A model generated the notes under the pieces. That model had not been told where the DNA came from, searched no databases, and saw nothing but the letters and a program-made list of their open reading frames with translations. A stretch of DNA of 64,000 bases, taken from positions 558,001 to 622,000 of the forward strand of contig JADJJL010000007.1 of assembly GCA_016710265.1 (NCBI GenBank), written 5' to 3'. The stretch comes from Saprospiraceae bacterium. Lineage in GTDB: Bacteria; Bacteroidota; Bacteroidia; Chitinophagales; Saprospiraceae. Positions within the stretch are counted from its first letter, which is position 1, and the number at the start of each line of letters is the position of its first letter. This document shows, one piece after another, positions 46,390 through 56,823 of this stretch. The position numbers and the translations under genes are program-made.

Positions 46390-49300
46390 TTATTTTATGA
46401 CGACCATTTTACGTGTAGCAATAAAGTCGTTTGTTTCTAATTGGTAGTAGATGATTCCAGAATAATCGGAATCAACTGCAATCTCTGCAATATTTAATCC
46501 CAGTGTAGCTTTGTAATTCATTGATTTGATCATCTTTCCAGACATGTCAAACAAACTAATTTTTACAAGCTCGGACTTTGGAACTTTATAGTGAATTGTA
46601 GTCCTTCCACTAAATGGATTGGGTACATTTTGATAAAGTTCGTATTGTCCTTTGGCAGCATTGTTGTCGGTTGATCTGAACAACAAGTTGATGTTATAAT
46701 CTTCGTGAGTAGAATAAGCTTCTGAATTAAATGAAGTGCTCAAATTAAAATTGAGATGTTCATTGTTTAAATCAGTGTTTACTCTAACCAAGAAATAAAA
46801 CAATAGCTCTCCGGAATTGACATTGTAAGAACGCTGTTCGTTCCAGGAGATCCTGCAAACATTTTCTCTAGTTACAAAATGCTGTGCATTCATTTCAAAT
46901 GCGGCAGATTCCAAACCTTCAATTTGATATTTTTGATCTGTGCTTACAAATTCGACCTGAAACCCTTCAAAAGAAGAGACATTAGAACTTGCATACACCG
47001 GCACTTTTATCAAATCACCGGATTTAGCAGACACAGCATCCAATTCAAATCCAAATACTTTATTTGATCTGGAAGATGAACCAGCCAGATTACCCGTTAC
47101 AGCTTCACCAGTTACATCTCCAATTTTAATGGCTACGAAATTATTTTCATATTTATTTTTTTGGAGATTGTTCAGTTTTGCATGATTAGGATATTTGAAT
47201 GGTGCTGCTGGATTAAATCCAAACTCCGCATCTACAAACTCCCATGATTGAGTCTTTTGAAATTTTTCCTGATACCCTAGTATCAATTTTCTAATTTCAG
47301 TAATGTCGCTTGCAGTTATGGATTCAGATTTATTTACATCCGCTGCAATCATTTTATAATAATTTGACAAAGGTTCTACTGCAAGAATGTGTTTTTGGAT
47401 CGCAACGATATCTTTGGTAGTTACTCCTTGCAAATAATTTTGATCATCATATGCCGGTTTCAAAGTATAAGACTCATTTACAGCCAGGTCAAAAAAGGCA
47501 TATTTACCTTGTTCATCTGTAATTGTTTCTTTAATTTCACCATTGGCGTCATTTGTAACTTGTAAGCTTACATTTTGAGCAATGGATTTATTAGAGACGG
47601 TTACAAGTCCAGCCACTTCAGAACCATTTAGATTATCAGGGCAAATATTCTGATTGTCTTGCACAATTACAGTGGTACGACAAACTTCTTGATTACCTGC
47701 ATCGTCAGTCACGTACATACTTACTTCAATTCTAGCTTCCCTGCCATTTGGCAGATCTGCACAAGTAATTCTACGTGAAATATCGTTCACATTGGATGAA
47801 AATGAAAATTTCAAGTCGACTGTATCTGTACAATTGTCAAATGAACCTGCATTAAAATCTTTGGCCCAAATGTCTACCGTACCTGTAGATGGCATGATGA
47901 CTGTAACTATTCCGGCTACGCAATAAGGAGTTGGAGCTTTACAATCTCTTGCTGTTACCAAATAAGAACAAGTCGCAGAATTTCCACACAAATCAGTAAC
48001 AATAAAAGTAACGCGATGTATCCCTTCTTGTAAATTCGCAGAAAAATTTCTACCAGATCCAGATAAGTCTATACTGTTGTCATTGTTACGATCTAAGCGA
48101 TAGGCCCATTGAAGATCTTGTTGATCCGTACAATTATCTGTGGCTGTGGCACTAAAATTACCAGTTACACTACAACCGGTTAGGATACAAAGTTCTCTGT
48201 TGTCACATGAACTTGTAAAATCCGGAAGTCTGCTTTCAGAAATTTTAATCACTTGAACCCTGCTCCAGATTCCTCTGGAACTATCTGGATTATGAACATC
48301 ATATTGACACCAATCAATCACGGTCCATGTTCTTAAAATCTTGTGACAAACTCCTTCTACAAAATTAAAATCAAGATCTTTATAATTGGCGATGATCTGA
48401 TTGCAACGGTCTCTATTTCTAAAAATAGGTTTGCCAGTAACTTCCGGTGAAACATCTCCTCTACATCCAGTCAATACGATATCAGCCGGAAAAGTAATGT
48501 CAGATAGTCTAAACAAACCGGTATCACGAACGGTGATAGTCTGGAAGCATGAATCTTTTCTACCGCCGTCATCTGTAGCTATAAACCATCTTTTTATGGT
48601 ACCATAATTACAGTTGTTTAATGAAGATTCAATTCTTTGGGTGATGTTTACGCTACAATTGTCATTGGCAGTAGCATTTCCAAAAACCGAAAGATTAGAA
48701 ATATCAGTTTCACAATATACTACTGTATCTCTAGGGCAAGTAATTCTTGGTGGTAATTTATCTTGTACCATAACCTGAGCCATACATTCACTGCTGTTTC
48801 CAGCATTGTCTATGACGGTTAGAATAATGGTAATCGGACTACGGGCAATATCAGCACAACAGAATCTAATTGAATCTGCCGGCGTAGTACCAGAAACTCC
48901 ACATGGCCCTGAGCTCATTCTACGAATTTTAAAACTGCCCATTCCACAATTGTCGTTGGAACCTTGATTAAAAACATTGGCGGAAACTGTTGCCAAACCG
49001 TTGGCAGTTAATCCTATGACTGTTTGTTGTTGGCAAACTGCTACAGGAGGCGTTCTATCAACCACTTGAATATCAAAAGTACATTCGGTACAATTTCCAC
49101 ATCCATCACAAATGGTGTAATAAATCCAGTTACAACCCAATTGTAAATTGTCTACACGATATCTTCCATCAGGTAGCTTCACAATATTGGCCTTTGTTCT
49201 GACTGCATTTGGATCTGGAACACAATTGTTTGGATCCAATGCCGGTAAGTAAGCCACATCATAAGTCCAACCTGAACAAGCTTCAAAGACCAATGGAACA

Positions 49301-50889
49301 TTAGGAGTAATTGGAGCTCCTGGAACGAAATTCTGAGGTGCAGGTAGAATATAAGATGCATTACATGCATGTGCGTTGGTACTAATTTCTATAGTATCCG
49401 GACAATTGGTTACAACCGGAGGATCTTCATCCACAACTTTTATCAATTGTATATAATTGACTCTATTGTTTGGATTACACCAATCAATGATCAACCATCT
49501 TCTCAATAATTTAAATGATCCTTGACAAACTCTAATGGTGTCATCACTAAATTCAAATTGTATGTTTCCACAAAAAATACCTGAAGGTCTTCCAGTCCCA
49601 CCTATTGGCAAGCCCAATCCATCAAAAACAATGGTAGAAGTATCCGGATTTCCATTTGGAAATTTTTTCCAAGCACCACCACATTTTAATGCATCATAAT
49701 TACCCGGCTGTCCATCAAAATGTGGAGGCAAAGTAATATCACCAATGGTACCTCTTTGTAAATCTATGGTATCAGTGCAACAAGATTCGTATCCTCCAGC
49801 ATCTTTGGCACACCATCTTCTGTAAATGGTGGCACTTAGCACTGCGTTGGTACATGTATAACTTACAACACTGTCTCTATAAGTTAAACTTACACTACCG
49901 CAAGCATCAACACCAGTTACTATATAAGGATAGACACTTGTATTTACAAAAGCAGGATTTACAGGAAATCCAAACACTGCAGGATCAAGATTGACATTGC
50001 ATCTAAAAGTATCACGAGGAAGGCAAGTCAAAGCAGGAGGTGTTTTATCTTCTAGTAATAAATTCCCCCAACAAGAATTTCCGCATACAATATTTCTAGC
50101 AGTGACGGTCAATTTTTTACCGATATAACCAGGGCCTAAAGGCAAGGACACCACTTGATTATTGTAAGTGATGGTCACCTGGTAAAAACCCAAATCTGCA
50201 CAAACAGGATCTTCTCCTTCCAACACCATTGCTGAAAGAATATCTGCTTCACAAGAACTATTGACAGACACCTGTATATTGTTGTTACAAGCCATTTGGC
50301 AATTGCTCCAGCAATTTGGCAAAACAGCCGGTGCAGAAGCTATTTGTGGCTCTCCTACAGGTATCGTTGGAAAAACCAGGGCTGAATTACCCAGAGAAGC
50401 AGGAGCACCTGCTGCACGAGGATTTAATTCAAACACTACCCGATAAACCACTCTTTCCCCCAAGAATAGAAAACCAATTCCTGTCGTTAAGTTGTCATTT
50501 GGATTTACTCCAGTGTAGGATAAGTTGATAATTCCATCTTTATTAGGAATTGGTGCATCTAAATATATGGTTGTTGGTACTCCCACAGACCTAACAAATG
50601 CAGTTCCAAAATTAGATGGGTGAGATGCATCATCCCAAACATTGATTCCTGAGACAAATCCACAACCAGAATTGATAATTTCAATATCATAAGTTGCATC
50701 AATGTTTCCGGCAATACCACTGCTTGCAGAAGAAACACCTACTAAAGTTTTGTTGATTGTCAAGCACTGTGCAGAAATTTCTACCAGGCTAAACATGCTG
50801 AACAGCATCACAAAACTCAGTGTTAAAATATGCTGAAATTCTTTATTCCAGCTTTTGAGAAAAGATTCTGAGTAAAATAAATTCCTCAT
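46390..50889 (-). CDS. Giant HYR-like/dockerin T9SS surface protein, paralog 2
   Basis: I choose ATG 50889 (MRNLFYSESFLKSWNKEF), which precedes a signal peptide ending EISAQC; the frame is open to 51024 but the extra 45 residues are unlike a signal sequence, and an ATG at 50925 is also possible. The product has about 1499 residues. After a beta domain (about 45-200) with the repeated phrase WGNLLLEDKTPP, there are many Cys-rich HYR-like modules (VTNCPDTIEIS, ITCPRDTVVYC, RTWTVIDWCQYDV), then the dockerin-like ADVNKSESITASDI (about 1180), a cohesin-like stretch with FEGFQVEFV, and the T9SS tail ELYQNVPNPFSGRTT to TRKMVVIK. Same architecture as its neighbours. Confidence 0.9.
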   Translation of the reverse strand: MRNLFYSESFLKSWNKEFQHILTLSFVMLFSMFSLVEISAQCLTINKTLVGVSSASSGIAGNIDATYDIEIINSGCGFVSGINVWDDASHPSNFGTAFVRSVGVPTTIYLDAPIPNKDGIINLSYTGVNPNDNLTTGIGFLFLGERVVYRVVFELNPRAAGAPASLGNSALVFPTIPVGEPQIASAPAVLPNCWSNCQMACNNNIQVSVNSSCEADILSAMVLEGEDPVCADLGFYQVTITYNNQVVSLPLGPGYIGKKLTVTARNIVCGNSCWGNLLLEDKTPPALTCLPRDTFRCNVNLDPAVFGFPVNPAFVNTSVYPYIVTGVDACGSVSLTYRDSVVSYTCTNAVLSATIYRRWCAKDAGGYESCCTDTIDLQRGTIGDITLPPHFDGQPGNYDALKCGGAWKKFPNGNPDTSTIVFDGLGLPIGGTGRPSGIFCGNIQFEFSDDTIRVCQGSFKLLRRWLIIDWCNPNNRVNYIQLIKVVDEDPPVVTNCPDTIEISTNAHACNASYILPAPQNFVPGAPITPNVPLVFEACSGWTYDVAYLPALDPNNCVPDPNAVRTKANIVKLPDGRYRVDNLQLGCNWIYYTICDGCGNCTECTFDIQVVDRTPPVAVCQQQTVIGLTANGLATVSANVFNQGSNDNCGMGSFKIRRMSSGPCGVSGTTPADSIRFCCADIARSPITIILTVIDNAGNSSECMAQVMVQDKLPPRITCPRDTVVYCETDISNLSVFGNATANDNCSVNITQRIESSLNNCNYGTIKRWFIATDDGGRKDSCFQTITVRDTGLFRLSDITFPADIVLTGCRGDVSPEVTGKPIFRNRDRCNQIIANYKDLDFNFVEGVCHKILRTWTVIDWCQYDVHNPDSSRGIWSRVQVIKISESRLPDFTSSCDNRELCILTGCSVTGNFSATATDNCTDQQDLQWAYRLDRNNDNSIDLSGSGRNFSANLQEGIHRVTFIVTDLCGNSATCSYLVTARDCKAPTPYCVAGIVTVIMPSTGTVDIWAKDFNAGSFDNCTDTVDLKFSFSSNVNDISRRITCADLPNGREARIEVSMYVTDDAGNQEVCRTTVIVQDNQNICPDNLNGSEVAGLVTVSNKSIAQNVSLQVTNDANGEIKETITDEQGKYAFFDLAVNESYTLKPAYDDQNYLQGVTTKDIVAIQKHILAVEPLSNYYKMIAADVNKSESITASDITEIRKLILGYQEKFQKTQSWEFVDAEFGFNPAAPFKYPNHAKLNNLQKNKYENNFVAIKIGDVTGEAVTGNLAGSSSRSNKVFGFELDAVSAKSGDLIKVPVYASSNVSSFEGFQVEFVSTDQKYQIEGLESAAFEMNAQHFVTRENVCRISWNEQRSYNVNSGELLFYFLVRVNTDLNNEHLNFNLSTSFNSEAYSTHEDYNINLLFRSTDNNAAKGQYELYQNVPNPFSGRTTIHYKVPKSELVKISLFDMSGKMIKSMNYKATLGLNIAEIAVDSDYSGIIYYQLETNDFIATRKMVVIK

Positions 50890-51032
50890 TTTAATTTGTT
50901 TTTTATTGAGATAATTCTTTTTCATTTTTACGAGTTTTAATAAGGTATTTTGAACAATTTCTGAGATCCTCAAACGGCCCTTTGAAAATTCATGGGTAAT
51001 TGATTTCAAAAAAACCGGGGGCATGGTTTCTT

Positions 51033-54000
51033 CTATTTTATGAGGATCATCTTTTTAACAGCTCTATATTCACTCGATTCGAGGACATAATAGAGAATTC
51101 CCGATTGTTCAATATCCTTATTGCTAATCTGTATATTATGCATCCCTGCACTAAATTTTCTGGAAATTTGTTTTAGTATTCTACCATTCACATCACAAAT
51201 TTTTAAACTTGCTTCACCCTCTTTAGGTAAATAGAAAGCAATGTCTGTAATGGTGCTGAATGGATTGGGTCTGTTTTGGTACAAAACAAAACCATTCTCA
51301 GAATCTTCATTTAGATCATTAGATCTAAATCCAAGTTCTACGTTGTAACTGTCTCCAGATGCGGAGTATGCTTCAGAAGTAAAACCTCTCTTACTTAAGT
51401 ATATATTTTCTTTAATTTGACCATCTTTTCTGGTCTGGAAAATTAATTCAAACAATACTTCATTGGTAGAAACTCCAATTACTTGATCAAAACTAAAACG
51501 TATGACGCCTTCAGAAATCAGATGCGGATTTATATTTCCGAAATCAGCACGGATGGCTGCAGATTTAATATCGATAAATTCTAATACGCTTGGATCAAAT
51601 CTCAACTCTGCTTGCATTCCAGTTACTTCAGTCAACCCGCTTATTCTAACTGGTACTGATACGACATTTTGTTTTTCAAAATCAAAATCCACAATTTCCA
51701 AAGTAGCCGACTGGTTAGTTCTATTACTTGCACCGGAAAATTGATTGGTAGCTGCGGAATTGTTTACATCACCCAATTTGACTGCAATAAAATTTCGATC
51801 TGTTTGGTCATTTTCAAATCCATTGAGAACCATCGCATCTTCATAAGGCCATGGACTTGCAGGATCGTTGAATTTTTGATCTGAATTCACAAAAACCCAT
51901 GATTTTCCAACAGGAAATTTCTCAGTTATACCCAGAATCAATTTCCTTAAATCGGAAATATCTCTGGCTGTAATGTTTCTTGAATTGTTAACATCTGCTG
52001 CGATGTATTTATAAGGATTTTCCAAAGACTGAATTCCTAAGATATGTTTTTGGATAGCTATGATATCAGCTGTGCTCACACCATTTAATACATCATCATC
52101 TTTGGATGCGGTCAAGGTATAATTTTCTTTCAAAGGCAATGCTGCAAAGACATACTTACCATCAAACTGTGTCATATGATATTTAGGCAAAGAAGGCATA
52201 TTGCCATTGATAGAAACCATTGCTTCTTCTAAAGACTCATTTTGTTCCGTAGAAATCAACCCTGCAACCATTCCTGTAGCAGTATTTCCTCCTCCTCCTA
52301 AGTTGTCAGGACAAGCATTACCCAATCCGTCCTGGATGATCACTTTTGTATCGCAATAATCCTGGTTTCCGGCTAGATCTGTGACATAGATTCTGATACT
52401 AAATTCTTCAGAAACTCCATCAGGGATTTGTGCACAAGTGAAAGTTCTGGAATTATTATTAGGATTTGTACTGAAAGAATACCTCAATTGATTTGCTGGT
52501 GTACAATTGTCATTGCTGGCAATATTTAAATCATTGGCCCAAATTGTTACACTACCACTAGATGGCATAATCACAGTAATAATACCGGATCTACATACCG
52601 GTGTAGGTTGTTTGCGGTCTAACAAAGTGAAAATATAAGAACAGGTCTGAGTATTTCCACATCTGTCTTCAACGGTCCAAGTAATTCTATGTGAACCTAC
52701 TGGATAAACACCACTTGCATTGCTTGAATTACCATTGATGTCGATTGTTGAATTATTGTCAATGTCAATTCTGTAAGACCATACAAGATTTGTTGTGTTT
52801 CCACAAAAATCTTCTGCTGTTGCTTCTAGATTTACAAAGCCATTGCAATCTGCAGAAACCACTTCAATCGTTCTATTATCACAAGAAGAAGTAAATCTTG
52901 GCTTGTCTTTATTGATTACTTTGATTACTTGCACTCTAGAAATACTTCCAGCTCTCGTCGTTGGATTAAAACTGCACCAGTCAATCACGGTCCATTTTCT
53001 CAATATTTTAAAACAGACATTGTCCACTTGATTAAATACCTCATCTTCATAGCTCGCAATAACACTACTGCAAGAAGAACCTGCAGGCCATTTTGGTGAA
53101 CCTGTAACACTTGTATCTACTCTATCTAGACATCCGGTAATTTGAATATCACCTGGAAAAACAACATTGTTTAAGTTAAATGGAGCAAAATTTACAACAG
53201 ATATTACTTGTGTACAAGTAGCTGAATTATTTGCTCTATCTCTAAAAGTATACCTTCTGACGATTGTAGCCAAACCACAGTTTTGTGGGGTGATTACTTC
53301 AGAAGTATCTGTTATTAAAGTACAATCTTCAGTCACCAATCCATCGCGTCCCCAAAGTCTTGGTTGGGCCACCGTGTTGTTGTTTGGATCATTTAGTAAA
53401 ATATTTTTTCTATCTTCTTCTTTGGTTCTGTATACTCCAAATTTGGTTAAATCGGAGTAATCAAACTGACAGCTTACTGTAATATTAGGAAGGCATTGTA
53501 CGATAGGAGGTTTTTTGTCATGAACATAAACCCTGACCATACATTCGTTGGTGTTGCCTGCTCTGTCTATGACCAACAATCTTACAATCACGGGAACAGT
53601 CAAAGAGACATCATTACAACAAAACTCAATATAATCATCAAATGTAGTGTTACCATGGCCTCCACAAATGCTGGAATCCATTCGCATCACTTTAAATCCT
53701 CCCATTTCACAATTGTCATGAGAACCATCATCCAATGAAATGGCATCGATTTTAGCCCAACCGGATTCGGTTAAGGTCACATTGGTTTCAAAATGACAAA
53801 CTGCAGTTGGTCTGGAAGTTTCAACTACCACCACTTCAATGGCACATTCTGTTACATTACCACAAGCATCGGTGACCCTATAAATAAGCCAATTTAAACC
53901 AACAGGCAAGTTTTCTATTCGGAATCCTAATAGAGTAGCTCCATTCATTCTTCTAAATACTCCATCAGTGGTTGCTTCCAATGAAGATGGAGGGATCGTT

Positions 54001-55397
54001 GTATCTAATACACCTCTTTTAACCAATAATTCGTATGTCAATGGCAAAGAACATTCAGTACCAGGAACAATTGAAGGCAAGCCTACTTCATGGTTGCCAT
54101 AACAAGCATGTGGTAAAGTATAAACCGTATCATAATTAGGAAAAGGACAGATTAAAACAGGACCTCTGTCATCCACCACTTTAATAATTTGTATACACGT
54201 CGTATCCTGGCCTGTACACCAATCTGCAATGAACCATTCTCTTAATATTTTAAATGACCCTGCGCAAACTCCTAATCGGATGTCATTGTACGTATAATTG
54301 ATATTTCTGCAACCGATGCCAATTGGGAATCCAGTATTGGCAGGAGAAATATCATCTGTACAGGTTAATGGAAGTGGGTTACCTGGTAATCCATCATAAT
54401 GAGGTGGGCAGGTTATTGTACTCAATGAACCGGCTCTCATTAAAATAGTATCCACACAAGTAGTGTCATTACCATAATTATCGATTGCATACCATGTTCT
54501 AAAAATGGTATCAATATATGGAGCTGGTGGTGGGCAAACCACTTGTACAGTGCGGTCATTGTATGTAAATCGCGTAGGACCACAATTGTCATAAAAAGAA
54601 CTACTGCTAGTATAAGTACCTAGTTGACCCGGTACAGCTACCGGATTAGGTGCGCCGATTGGTTTTGGAAAACCTACCACTGGATTACTTGGCAAAATGC
54701 TTGCTCCGCAATCTACAATTACAGTACGACAGGTTATCCTAGGCTTTAATTTATCCTCCACAAGGATCAATCCCCAACAATAATTGCCACTGCACCGATG
54801 TGTAATCGATACTTTAAAGAATCTACCAAGATGGGTAGAATTGACATAAGGACTTGTTGCGATCGGAGCATCGGTATTGATATCCCTGATCACCACTTCA
54901 TAATCTCTAACATCAAATCCTGAACCCTCTAAAATCATTAAAGGAGATACAAGTCCATTGCAAGTCTCATCCAATGAAACATTGACTGTATCATTGCAAT
55001 TGATTTGAGGTCCAAATAAACCACCCACTCTTATTCGAAAGGTATCTCTGTCGCAACTCCCAATAGGAATTGTGTTATCAGTTTCTACCATTTCAAAAAC
55101 AACATCGCCTGGAGTCGTCCAAGTGATATTGACAAAAGATTGAGCTCCTGGGTAACTAATGGTAGCACTCCCAGAAATCAAATTAAATGCATAGATGTTA
55201 CCTGCATCGTAATTGTTAATCAAATACGATTGCACGGCGTTGGTCTGACACACATATGCATTTGGAGCCAGATTTAAAGTAGCACAAGTTTGCCCAAATA
55301 AATCCACCCCAACTACCGAGCTCATGCAGAGCATCACAGGTAGGAAATTCTTCCGAAAGAAAGAATCTAAGAATCGTGTAAACAACGGTCTCTTCAT
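51033..55397 (-). CDS. Giant HYR-like/dockerin T9SS surface protein, paralog 3
   Basis: I choose ATG 55397 (MKRPLFTRFLDSFFRKN), followed by a hydrophobic stretch ending LFGQTC; the 44 upstream residues (MRCVLIDTG and on) are not signal-like. The product has about 1454 residues. Its modules match the two other paralogs: LRVGG-bounded N-domain with WGLILVEDKLKPRITC, repeated Cys modules with FKILREWFIADWC and RKWTVIDWCSFN, a dockerin-like ADVNNSRNITARDISDL (about 1136), a cohesin-like stretch (TGMQAELRFD), and the T9SS tail ending RAVKKMILIK. It is probably the first gene of a three-gene minus-strand unit, with 143 bp to the chosen start of the next gene. Confidence 0.9.
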   Translation of the reverse strand: MKRPLFTRFLDSFFRKNFLPVMLCMSSVVGVDLFGQTCATLNLAPNAYVCQTNAVQSYLINNYDAGNIYAFNLISGSATISYPGAQSFVNITWTTPGDVVFEMVETDNTIPIGSCDRDTFRIRVGGLFGPQINCNDTVNVSLDETCNGLVSPLMILEGSGFDVRDYEVVIRDINTDAPIATSPYVNSTHLGRFFKVSITHRCSGNYCWGLILVEDKLKPRITCRTVIVDCGASILPSNPVVGFPKPIGAPNPVAVPGQLGTYTSSSSFYDNCGPTRFTYNDRTVQVVCPPPAPYIDTIFRTWYAIDNYGNDTTCVDTILMRAGSLSTITCPPHYDGLPGNPLPLTCTDDISPANTGFPIGIGCRNINYTYNDIRLGVCAGSFKILREWFIADWCTGQDTTCIQIIKVVDDRGPVLICPFPNYDTVYTLPHACYGNHEVGLPSIVPGTECSLPLTYELLVKRGVLDTTIPPSSLEATTDGVFRRMNGATLLGFRIENLPVGLNWLIYRVTDACGNVTECAIEVVVVETSRPTAVCHFETNVTLTESGWAKIDAISLDDGSHDNCEMGGFKVMRMDSSICGGHGNTTFDDYIEFCCNDVSLTVPVIVRLLVIDRAGNTNECMVRVYVHDKKPPIVQCLPNITVSCQFDYSDLTKFGVYRTKEEDRKNILLNDPNNNTVAQPRLWGRDGLVTEDCTLITDTSEVITPQNCGLATIVRRYTFRDRANNSATCTQVISVVNFAPFNLNNVVFPGDIQITGCLDRVDTSVTGSPKWPAGSSCSSVIASYEDEVFNQVDNVCFKILRKWTVIDWCSFNPTTRAGSISRVQVIKVINKDKPRFTSSCDNRTIEVVSADCNGFVNLEATAEDFCGNTTNLVWSYRIDIDNNSTIDINGNSSNASGVYPVGSHRITWTVEDRCGNTQTCSYIFTLLDRKQPTPVCRSGIITVIMPSSGSVTIWANDLNIASNDNCTPANQLRYSFSTNPNNNSRTFTCAQIPDGVSEEFSIRIYVTDLAGNQDYCDTKVIIQDGLGNACPDNLGGGGNTATGMVAGLISTEQNESLEEAMVSINGNMPSLPKYHMTQFDGKYVFAALPLKENYTLTASKDDDVLNGVSTADIIAIQKHILGIQSLENPYKYIAADVNNSRNITARDISDLRKLILGITEKFPVGKSWVFVNSDQKFNDPASPWPYEDAMVLNGFENDQTDRNFIAVKLGDVNNSAATNQFSGASNRTNQSATLEIVDFDFEKQNVVSVPVRISGLTEVTGMQAELRFDPSVLEFIDIKSAAIRADFGNINPHLISEGVIRFSFDQVIGVSTNEVLFELIFQTRKDGQIKENIYLSKRGFTSEAYSASGDSYNVELGFRSNDLNEDSENGFVLYQNRPNPFSTITDIAFYLPKEGEASLKICDVNGRILKQISRKFSAGMHNIQISNKDIEQSGILYYVLESSEYRAVKKMILIK

Positions 55398-55837
55398 AAT
55401 CAAATGACGTTTTAATAAGTTCGTTTTTTGCCAATAATAATGAGCGTATGCCGGCGACACACGACCATGGGGGGACGTTAAGGTGGAGGGTATAGATATT
55501 ACACCTGTATCAATAAGTACACATCGCACTCAGCGAATCCAAATGTTTTATCTGTGGCATTTAGTGCAAGGAATGTTCCAAAAATGGAGCTTAAAATTCT
55601 ACTTATGATTGAAAAAACTAATATTAAAACATTAAATAAAAGTGTAATGTGTTAGTTACTATAAGACTGATTAGTATACTTTATGAAAAAGTATTATCAG
55701 TAAAAAAAAAGTTTATAAATTAATTTTAACCCAATAGAATGGTATAGATCAAATACCATAAACTCAATTCCCTCCAAAAGCAGAAATTAAGTTAAGTGAC
55801 TGAATATTAAAGTTTTATAATAATTGTTGGGCTTTGT
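55398..55837. other. Intergenic region upstream of the giant paralogs
   Basis: About 440 bp between accD and the chosen start of paralog 3. The part nearest paralog 3 (55398-55529) is an open extension of that gene and is less AT-rich. The rest is very AT-rich and without a gene. It should hold the promoter for the minus-strand giant genes; I see no exact -7/-33 pair. Confidence 0.4.
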
Positions 55838-56689
55838 TTATTCTGTGCCCAGTTCAAATGCTTCCAGTAAATCAGCAATTTGGTCTCGTAAATCTTTGCG
55901 ATCCACAATAAAGTCCAAAAATCCATTTTCCAACAAGAACTCTGATCTTTGGAAGCCTTCCGGTAAATCTCTCTTAATTGTTTCTCTGACCACTCGGGGT
56001 CCTGCAAAACCTATTAAAGCTTTAGGTTCAGAAAAATTAATATCTCCCAGCATGGCAAAGGAAGCGGTGACCCCCCCAGTCGTTGGATCTGTTAAAAATG
56101 AAAAATAGGGTAAGCGATTTTTTGCAAGCAAAGTAAGTTTTGCGGAAGTTTTTGCCATTTGCATCAAAGAAAATGCAGATTCCATCATTCTCGCACCTCC
56201 TGATTTAGAAATTACCATTAAGGCTGCTTTATCTTCAATGGCCACATCTATTGCCCTACTTATTTTCTCTCCCATCACACTTCCCATGGACCCACCTATA
56301 AAACTAAAGTCCATAGCTGCCACCACCAATGGCTTTTTATTGATGCGACCTATGGCTACCGTGATAGAATCATTTTTATGTGAGTTTTTTCTGGCTTCTT
56401 CCAATCTTTTGGAGTAGGGCTGTAAATCTGTAAACTCTAAGAAATCATATGATTCTAATTCATCAAAGAGGGTTTCATACTTACCATCAAATAATATATC
56501 AAAGTATTGATCGGAGCTGATTCTTGTATGGTAATTGCAGTTAGGACATTTGTATAGATTATCCTTCAACTTCATGTTGGTAGAAGTTGTATTGCATTCC
56601 GGACATTTGAACCAAAGTCCATCCGGAGCTTCCTTTTTGTTTTTCGTTTTTGTAGATATCCCTTCTTTCAGTCGGGTAAACCATCCCAT
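55838..56689 (-). CDS. accD: Acetyl-CoA carboxylase carboxyltransferase subunit beta
   Basis: A 283-residue subunit that, with AccA, transfers the carboxyl group from carboxybiotin to acetyl-CoA. The N-terminal zinc ribbon is visible as WFKCPECNTTS and YKCPNCNYHT (four Cys at about residues 29-51). The carboxyltransferase core includes AAMDFSFIGGSMGSVMGEK and ISKSGGARMMESAFSLM, and the C-terminal half has LTDPTTGGVTASFAMLGD. The length and order are normal for bacterial AccD. No accA is adjacent. Confidence 0.95.
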   Translation of the reverse strand: MGWFTRLKEGISTKTKNKKEAPDGLWFKCPECNTTSTNMKLKDNLYKCPNCNYHTRISSDQYFDILFDGKYETLFDELESYDFLEFTDLQPYSKRLEEARKNSHKNDSITVAIGRINKKPLVVAAMDFSFIGGSMGSVMGEKISRAIDVAIEDKAALMVISKSGGARMMESAFSLMQMAKTSAKLTLLAKNRLPYFSFLTDPTTGGVTASFAMLGDINFSEPKALIGFAGPRVVRETIKRDLPEGFQRSEFLLENGFLDFIVDRKDLRDQIADLLEAFELGTE

Positions 56690-56737
56690 ATCACGTTCAT
56701 TTATTTATTGAATGACAATGTCCAAAGGATTAGCGAC

Positions 56738-56745
56738 AAAAATAG
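56738..56745 (-). promoter_or_regulatory. Candidate -7 box for accD
   Basis: On the minus strand this reads TATTTTTG, an exact match to the Bacteroidota -7 consensus TAnnTTTG, about 49 bases before the accD ATG. A dyad TAGATGA/TCATCTA (56744-56762) overlaps it, which could be an operator. A clear -33 box is not seen. Confidence 0.45.
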
Positions 56746-56823
56746 ATGATTTATTCATCTACCAATGCCTATTTTTGTGTGTGATTTACAATAATATTTT
56801 TATATACTGACTATCAATACTTT

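Noticed and set aside
53167..53460. Long plus-strand reading frames inside the giant minus-strand genes
   Set aside because: These are shadows of the minus-strand coding sequence, which has clear signal peptides, modules and sorting domains.
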